In this document: positions 7,515 through 11,539 of the stretch, piece after piece | Position numbering within the stretch: the first letter of the stretch is position 1 | Layout of the letters: every line of letters begins with the position of its first letter | Assembly (NCBI GenBank): GCA_030730545.1 | Contig: JANQUX010000028.1 | Coordinates: 1 to 11,539 of the forward strand | DNA: 11,539 bases | Direction: 5' to 3' | Source of the DNA: Maribacter sp. | Lineage (GTDB): Bacteria; Bacteroidota; Bacteroidia; Flavobacteriales; Flavobacteriaceae | Position numbers and translations under genes: made by a program | Notes under the pieces: model-generated | Seen by the model: only the letters and a program-made list of their open reading frames with translations | Told to the model about the DNA's origin: nothing | Databases searched by the model: none

Positions 7515-8690
7515 ATGAATAAAGACTTTCTAAAATATCAAGCTCAAACCTCTCCGTATCCATTAGGGATGGAAGTATCTCATGCCAGTGGCAGTTATAT
7601 TTATGATACCAATGGCAATGCACATCTAGATTTTGTTGCAGGTGTCTCAGCATGTACACTTGGTCATTGCCACCCAGAAGTGGTTGAAGCAATTAAAAAT
7701 CAGGTAGAAAAGTATATGCATGTAATGGTATATGGTGAATATTCGCAATCACCAGCAACAACGTATACAAAATTATTGGCAGATAATTTACCAGAACCTT
7801 TAGAGGTAACCTATTTGGTAAATTCAGGAACCGAAGCAATAGAAGGTGCTTTAAAATTAGCCCGAAGATATACAGGACGTTCACAAATAATAGCGGCAAA
7901 ATCTGCGTATCATGGTAATACCATGGGCAGCTTAAGCCTTATGGATTTTGAAGAACGTAAAAGTGTATTTAGACCTTTGCTGCCAGATATTTATCATATC
8001 GAATTCAACAACGAAAAAGATTTAGAGAAAATCACCACTAAAACTGCATGTGTAATATTAGAGACCATACAAGGTGGTGCTGGTTTTATACTCCCAAAAA
8101 ACGATTATCTAAAGAAAGTAAAAGCACGCTGCGAAGAAATGGGTGCATTACTTATACTAGATGAAATACAGCCAGGTTTCGGCAGAACAGGAAAGTTATT
8201 CGCCTTTGAACATTTTGATTGTGTTCCCGATATTTTAGTAATTGGTAAAGGGATGGCATCTGGTTTACCTGTTGGCGCATTTACAGCAAGCAAAGAAATT
8301 ATGCATACGCTGAGCGAGAACCCAAAATTGGGACATATTACTACATTTGGCGGTAATCCTGTAATTGCAGCTTCAAGTTTGGCAACTTTAAAGGTACTCT
8401 TAAGCTCAAATTTAATAGCAGAAACGTTAAGAAAAGAAACACTTTTTAAATCGCTATTAAAACATCCGAAGATAAAAGAAATTAGAGGTAGAGGTTTAAT
8501 GCTTGCCCTAATAATGAATACGCCAGAAACAGCTAATGAACTGGTATTACGAGCAAAAGAGAAAAACCTAATTCTATTCTGGTTACTGTTCGAAAATAGA
8601 GCCGTACGTATTTCTCCGCCATTAACCATTTCAGATAAAGAAATTAAAGAAGGCTGCGCAATAATTTTAGCACTTCTTAACTCCATGTAA
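7515..8690 (+). CDS. Class III PLP-dependent aminotransferase (acetylornithine/ornithine type)
   Basis: A 391-aa cytoplasmic fold-type I, class III aminotransferase of normal full length. Visible hallmarks are the phosphate-binding NSGTEA (103-108), the PLP-stacking YHGNT (132-136), DEIQ with Asp216 for the pyridine nitrogen and Gln219, Lys245 in GKGMASG as the Schiff-base lysine, TTFGGNPV, and a C-terminal RISPPL with Arg365. It resembles ArgD-like enzymes, but class III members act on many amino donors (ornithine, lysine, GABA, diamines). No other arginine-biosynthesis gene is present here, so I give no symbol. The gap to the OstA-like gene is 9 bp, so the two are probably cotranscribed and perhaps share the promoter element at 5781. 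No Shine-Dalgarno sequence is visible. PLP chemistry is well supported; the substrate is not determined. Confidence 0.92.
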   Translation: MNKDFLKYQAQTSPYPLGMEVSHASGSYIYDTNGNAHLDFVAGVSACTLGHCHPEVVEAIKNQVEKYMHVMVYGEYSQSPATTYTKLLADNLPEPLEVTYLVNSGTEAIEGALKLARRYTGRSQIIAAKSAYHGNTMGSLSLMDFEERKSVFRPLLPDIYHIEFNNEKDLEKITTKTACVILETIQGGAGFILPKNDYLKKVKARCEEMGALLILDEIQPGFGRTGKLFAFEHFDCVPDILVIGKGMASGLPVGAFTASKEIMHTLSENPKLGHITTFGGNPVIAASSLATLKVLLSSNLIAETLRKETLFKSLLKHPKIKEIRGRGLMLALIMNTPETANELVLRAKEKNLILFWLLFENRAVRISPPLTISDKEIKEGCAIILALLNSM

Positions 8691-8794
8691 ATCAACGTTG
8701 TTAACTAATTTGTTAATAATATCGATTCCTAAGATGGCTGAAACCCCATACAATCACTTACTTTTAAAATATCTTGTAAAACCAAAAAGTTCCT

Positions 8795-10198
8795 ATGGCG
8801 TTAGAATCTAACGAGAGACCGGACAAGCCAATTACAAAATTCGAATCAATGTTGAAGACAGACGATGTCTATTTCTTTGATGCCGAAGATTTTGAGGATA
8901 TTGTGCACCACTACCTAAATCATGGGAAGATTTCTTTGGCTAAAAAAGGAATTAAAATAGGCCTACAGCAACACCCAGCTTCGATAGAATTGAAATTACT
9001 TCAGGTTGAAGTCATGGTTTTCGAAAACCAGATGGAAAAAGCTGAAGCACTTTTAGATGAACTACAACAATTAGATAAACACAACGATGAAATTTATATT
9101 CAACGTGCCAATATCTTTTCGAAACGAGATGATCACGAAGGTGCCATTGATTTGCTGCAAAAAGCATTAAGCTTCACCGACAATAGTTTTGATATTTATA
9201 GCCTTTTGGGCATGGAGTATCTGTTTATGGACAACTTCAAAAATGCCAAAGAGAGCTTTATGAAATGTGTAGAGTTCGACGAAGAAGATTATTCTTCACT
9301 TTACAATGTGGTGTATTGTTTTGAGTTTCTTGAAGATTATGATGGTGCCATTATTTATTTAAACGGTTATTTAGAAAACAACCCATATTGCGAAGTTGCG
9401 TGGCATCAGTTAGGTAAACAATATTATTATAAACATATGTTTACCGAAGCCTTAACGGCTTTTGATTTTGCCATTATTTCTGATGATACTTTTATAGGAG
9501 CTTATTTTGAGAAAGGTAAAGTACTAGAAAAATTAGGAAGGTATAAAGAGGCTATTGAAAATTACGAGACGACCATTTCTATTGAGGATCCCACATCTCA
9601 CGCATTTTTAAGAATAGGAAAATGTTACGAAAAGTTGAAAGATACCGAGATGGCAAAATACTATTTCTACCAAACCGTTCATGAAGATCCCTTATTAGAT
9701 AAAGGTTGGTTAGCGATAACAAATTTATATTACAGTATTAAAGATTTTGAAAAGGCTATTTTCTACATCAACAAAGCGCTGAATATAGATGGTGAAAATC
9801 CGCAATACTGGAAAAAATGTGCCAATATTCATATGGCACTAAAAAACTATGACCAAGCAGATTTCGCTTTTAAACAAGCGGTAGATTTAGGAAACTTTGA
9901 ATTGGAAACTTGGTTAAACTGGGCAGAAGTAGTGCATATTAATGGAGAAGAAGCAGCGGCAGTAGAAATTTTAACTCAAGGAAGAGAATTTTATCCTGAT
10001 AATCTAAAGCTACTATATAATTCTGTAGGTTACCTATTATTGGCCGAAGATCCAATTAACGCACGTATTATGTTAATGGATGCTTTGAAAATTGACAAGA
10101 AGCTGAAAAAACTCCATTTGTTCACTGAAAATTTTCCAGAATATGGCAAGTCTGAATGGACGCAAGAAATTGTAAGAAAATACAATAAAACCTCATAG
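8795..10198 (+). CDS. Tetratricopeptide-repeat protein, cytoplasmic
   Basis: A 467-aa protein with no signal peptide or membrane segment. Residues 98-437 break into exactly ten consecutive 34-residue TPR units with no insertion or deletion, and all ten carry Ala at position 20. Several also show the Gly/Ala-8 and Tyr/Phe-11 positions and Ala or Pro late in the repeat. A slightly longer unit (62-97) and a weaker one (about 31-61) precede them; residues 438-467 form the C-terminal cap. Such arrays make a superhelical scaffold for protein binding; the partner is unknown. The gene is 104 bp after the aminotransferase and 17 bp before the first DUF368 gene, with which it is probably cotranscribed. 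The start at ATG 8795 is supported by the absence of repeat sequence upstream, although no ribosome-binding site is visible. I recognise the fold but not a specific function. Confidence 0.9.
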   Translation: MALESNERPDKPITKFESMLKTDDVYFFDAEDFEDIVHHYLNHGKISLAKKGIKIGLQQHPASIELKLLQVEVMVFENQMEKAEALLDELQQLDKHNDEIYIQRANIFSKRDDHEGAIDLLQKALSFTDNSFDIYSLLGMEYLFMDNFKNAKESFMKCVEFDEEDYSSLYNVVYCFEFLEDYDGAIIYLNGYLENNPYCEVAWHQLGKQYYYKHMFTEALTAFDFAIISDDTFIGAYFEKGKVLEKLGRYKEAIENYETTISIEDPTSHAFLRIGKCYEKLKDTEMAKYYFYQTVHEDPLLDKGWLAITNLYYSIKDFEKAIFYINKALNIDGENPQYWKKCANIHMALKNYDQADFAFKQAVDLGNFELETWLNWAEVVHINGEEAAAVEILTQGREFYPDNLKLLYNSVGYLLLAEDPINARIMLMDALKIDKKLKKLHLFTENFPEYGKSEWTQEIVRKYNKTS

Positions 10199-10215
10199 AA
10201 AAGGTTCTACATTTC

Positions 10216-11130
10216 ATGAACAATAGAAAACTTAAAGATTATACGTTCATATCTCTAAAAGGTATGGCAATGGGTATTGCAGAATTAGTGCCAGGCGTAT
10301 CTGGTGGTACAATTGCCTTTGTAACAGGCATATACGAAGAATTCATTACTTCTATAAATAACGTCAACCTTACTACTCTAAAAGTTTTAAAAGAAGAAGG
10401 TTTTAAAAAGTTCTGGGTGAAGTTAAATGGCAATTTTCTATTAGCCTTGGTCTTGGGTATGATGATTAGCATTTTCTCGCTATCAAAAGTCATTGCTTGG
10501 TTATTAGAAGAACACCCAATAATTACATGGTCTTTCTTTTTCGGTTTGGTTTTGGCAAGTGTCATTTTTGTAGCCAAATCGATAAAAAAATGGAATCTGC
10601 TAGCGATTATATTATTTGTAATAGGTACTGCAAGTGCTTTTTATATTACTACCCTACCCCCTTCTGCTAGTTCTGGTAGTCTACCATTTATATTTTTATC
10701 AGGTGCCATAGCAATCTGCGCCATGGTATTACCAGGTATCTCCGGTTCTTTTATATTGGTATTGTTAGGCTCGTACAAAACTGTATTAGAAGCTGTTAAT
10801 GAAAGAGATTTTGGTATTGTTATCACTTTTGCATTTGGTGCTGCCTTCGGAATTTTGAGTTTTGCTCGAGTTTTAAAGTGGATGTTCACCAATTATAAAG
10901 ATGCGACACTTGCCGTGTTAACAGGGTTTATCTTAGGATCGTTGAACAAAATATGGCCATGGAAGAATATTATTGAGATTATTCAGAATGGTAAAAAAGA
11001 AATTATAATCTACGAAAACATCTCACATTTCGCTTTTCAAGGTGATAATCAATTAACCTTTGCTATTGTAGCCGCTGTAATAGGTTTTTCTCTTATTTTT
11101 ATATTAGAAAAATCAGCTTCTAAGAAGTAA
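10216..11130 (+). CDS. DUF368 membrane protein, putative undecaprenyl-phosphate translocase (PopT family)
   Basis: A 304-aa polytopic inner-membrane protein of the DUF368 family, with about eight hydrophobic segments. The family signature is near the N-terminus: GIAELVPGVSGGTIA (20-34), with Glu23 just before PGVSGG (26-31). A related motif in the second half, PGISGS (173-178), aligns with it (GMAMGIAELVP at 16-26 with GAIAICAMVLP at 163-173), so the protein looks like a two-fold internal repeat, as in some transporters. DUF368 proteins such as PopT were reported to return undecaprenyl phosphate across the inner membrane, recycling the carrier used for peptidoglycan and O-antigen synthesis. 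The assignment here is by family, not tested. It follows the TPR gene by 17 bp and precedes a second DUF368 gene by 13 bp, so the three probably form one transcript. Confidence 0.87.
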   Translation: MNNRKLKDYTFISLKGMAMGIAELVPGVSGGTIAFVTGIYEEFITSINNVNLTTLKVLKEEGFKKFWVKLNGNFLLALVLGMMISIFSLSKVIAWLLEEHPIITWSFFFGLVLASVIFVAKSIKKWNLLAIILFVIGTASAFYITTLPPSASSGSLPFIFLSGAIAICAMVLPGISGSFILVLLGSYKTVLEAVNERDFGIVITFAFGAAFGILSFARVLKWMFTNYKDATLAVLTGFILGSLNKIWPWKNIIEIIQNGKKEIIIYENISHFAFQGDNQLTFAIVAAVIGFSLIFILEKSASKK

Positions 11131-11143
11131 AGCGAAAACCTAC

Positions 11144-11539
11144 ATGAACGAACCCCGATCCTTTACCGATAAATTTTTCTTGGTCGTAAAGGGACTTTGC
11201 ATGGGTGCTGCCAATAAAGTACCTGGTGTATCTGGCGGTATTGTGGCCTTTGTCGGTGGTTTTTACGAAGAATTCATTTATTCCCTTCAAAAAATAAATG
11301 CAAAAGCCTTTAAGCTTCTTATTAATGGTAGACTTAAAAGTTTCTATCGGTATATAAATGGCACTTTTCTAACACTGCTTATTTTCGGTATGCTCGTTAG
11401 CTATTTCAGCATTTCGAAAATATTAGACTATTTTTTAGTAACACATGAGCTCGATGTTTGGTCTGCTTTTTTTGGTATGATCCTCGGCTCTATTTACTAT
11501 ATAGGCAAAGATTTCGATTATTGGAAAAAGAAAACATTT
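11144..11539 (+). CDS. Second DUF368 membrane protein, cut by window end
   Basis: An open frame of 132 codons runs from ATG 11144 to the last base with no stop, so the gene continues outside the window. It is clearly homologous to its neighbour: GAANKVPGVSGGIVAFVGGF (21-40) followed by YEEFIYS matches GIAELVPGVSGGTIAFVTGI followed by YEEFITS. Later segments also align (NGTFLTLLIFGMLVSYFSIS with NGNFLLALVLGMMISIFSLS). The acidic residue before PGVSGG is Asn24 here, against Glu23 in the neighbour and, as I recall, usually Asp or Glu in the family. It starts 13 bp after the first DUF368 stop, so it is very probably in the same operon. The pair looks like an old tandem duplication followed by divergence. 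A shared role in polyprenyl-phosphate transport is inferred; the changed residue may mean a different substrate or a partner subunit. Confidence 0.88.
   Translation, partial: MNEPRSFTDKFFLVVKGLCMGAANKVPGVSGGIVAFVGGFYEEFIYSLQKINAKAFKLLINGRLKSFYRYINGTFLTLLIFGMLVSYFSISKILDYFLVTHELDVWSAFFGMILGSIYYIGKDFDYWKKKTF

Noticed and set aside
8105..8695. 196-codon open frame on the minus strand opposite the aminotransferase
   Set aside because: It lies wholly within a well-supported PLP enzyme gene, has no recognisable domain, and is a typical antisense shadow of low-GC coding sequence.
8698..8719. Hairpin of eight pairs (one G-T) with a 6-base loop just after the aminotransferase stop
   Set aside because: Almost all A-T pairs and no T tract follows, so it does not qualify as a terminator; could be chance in AT-rich DNA, or at most an operator-like TTAAC/GTTAA repeat.
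8770..8776. TATCTTG before the TPR gene as a possible -7 element
   Set aside because: One T short of the TAnnTTTG consensus and no -33 box; not enough to call a promoter.

Overview
The window is low-GC DNA (roughly one third G+C by eye) with eight genes, all on the + strand and tightly packed. It looks like a member of the Bacteroidota, most likely a (marine) Flavobacteriaceae. The supports are: lipoproteins with Bacteroidota-type lipoboxes, no recognisable Shine-Dalgarno sequences before the starts, a -7 promoter element of the TAnnTTTG type, and a gene set (OstA-like protein, class III aminotransferase, TPR protein, paired DUF368 proteins) that I recall from flavobacterial genomes. Genus cannot be fixed from the sequence alone.

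Region 1 (42-5730) encodes three consecutive predicted lipoproteins. They are a Gfo/Idh/MocA oxidoreductase; a 1053-residue multidomain protein (SGNH-like domain, PVC-type beta-propeller, HEAT-like region, C-terminal CxxCH cytochrome c); and a ThuA-like protein. A strong hairpin terminator with a TTCG loop separates the first gene from the second. The second and third are 20 bp apart and probably cotranscribed. The families involved point to extracytoplasmic oxidation of sugars or glycosides, with electrons passed to a tethered haem. The substrate is not visible in the sequence, and no glycoside hydrolase, SusC/SusD pair or regulator is in view.

Region 2 (5781-11539) looks like core or envelope housekeeping. 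It starts with a TATTTTTG promoter element and a gene that must use a TTG start: an exported OstA/LptA-like protein. Nine bases later comes a PLP-dependent class III aminotransferase. After a 104-bp gap follow a cytoplasmic TPR protein built from ten gap-free 34-residue repeats and two adjacent DUF368 membrane proteins, the second cut by the window edge. DUF368 proteins have been linked to undecaprenyl-phosphate translocation (PopT), so OstA plus DUF368 suggests an envelope-lipid neighbourhood.

No tRNA, rRNA, CRISPR array, insertion sequence, phage gene or origin was recognised. There is no gene-free stretch over 300 bp. The first 41 bases hold no supportable gene. I did not find a clearly new system. 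The most interesting points are the all-lipoprotein redox module with a catalytically degenerate SGNH domain, and the divergent tandem DUF368 pair.
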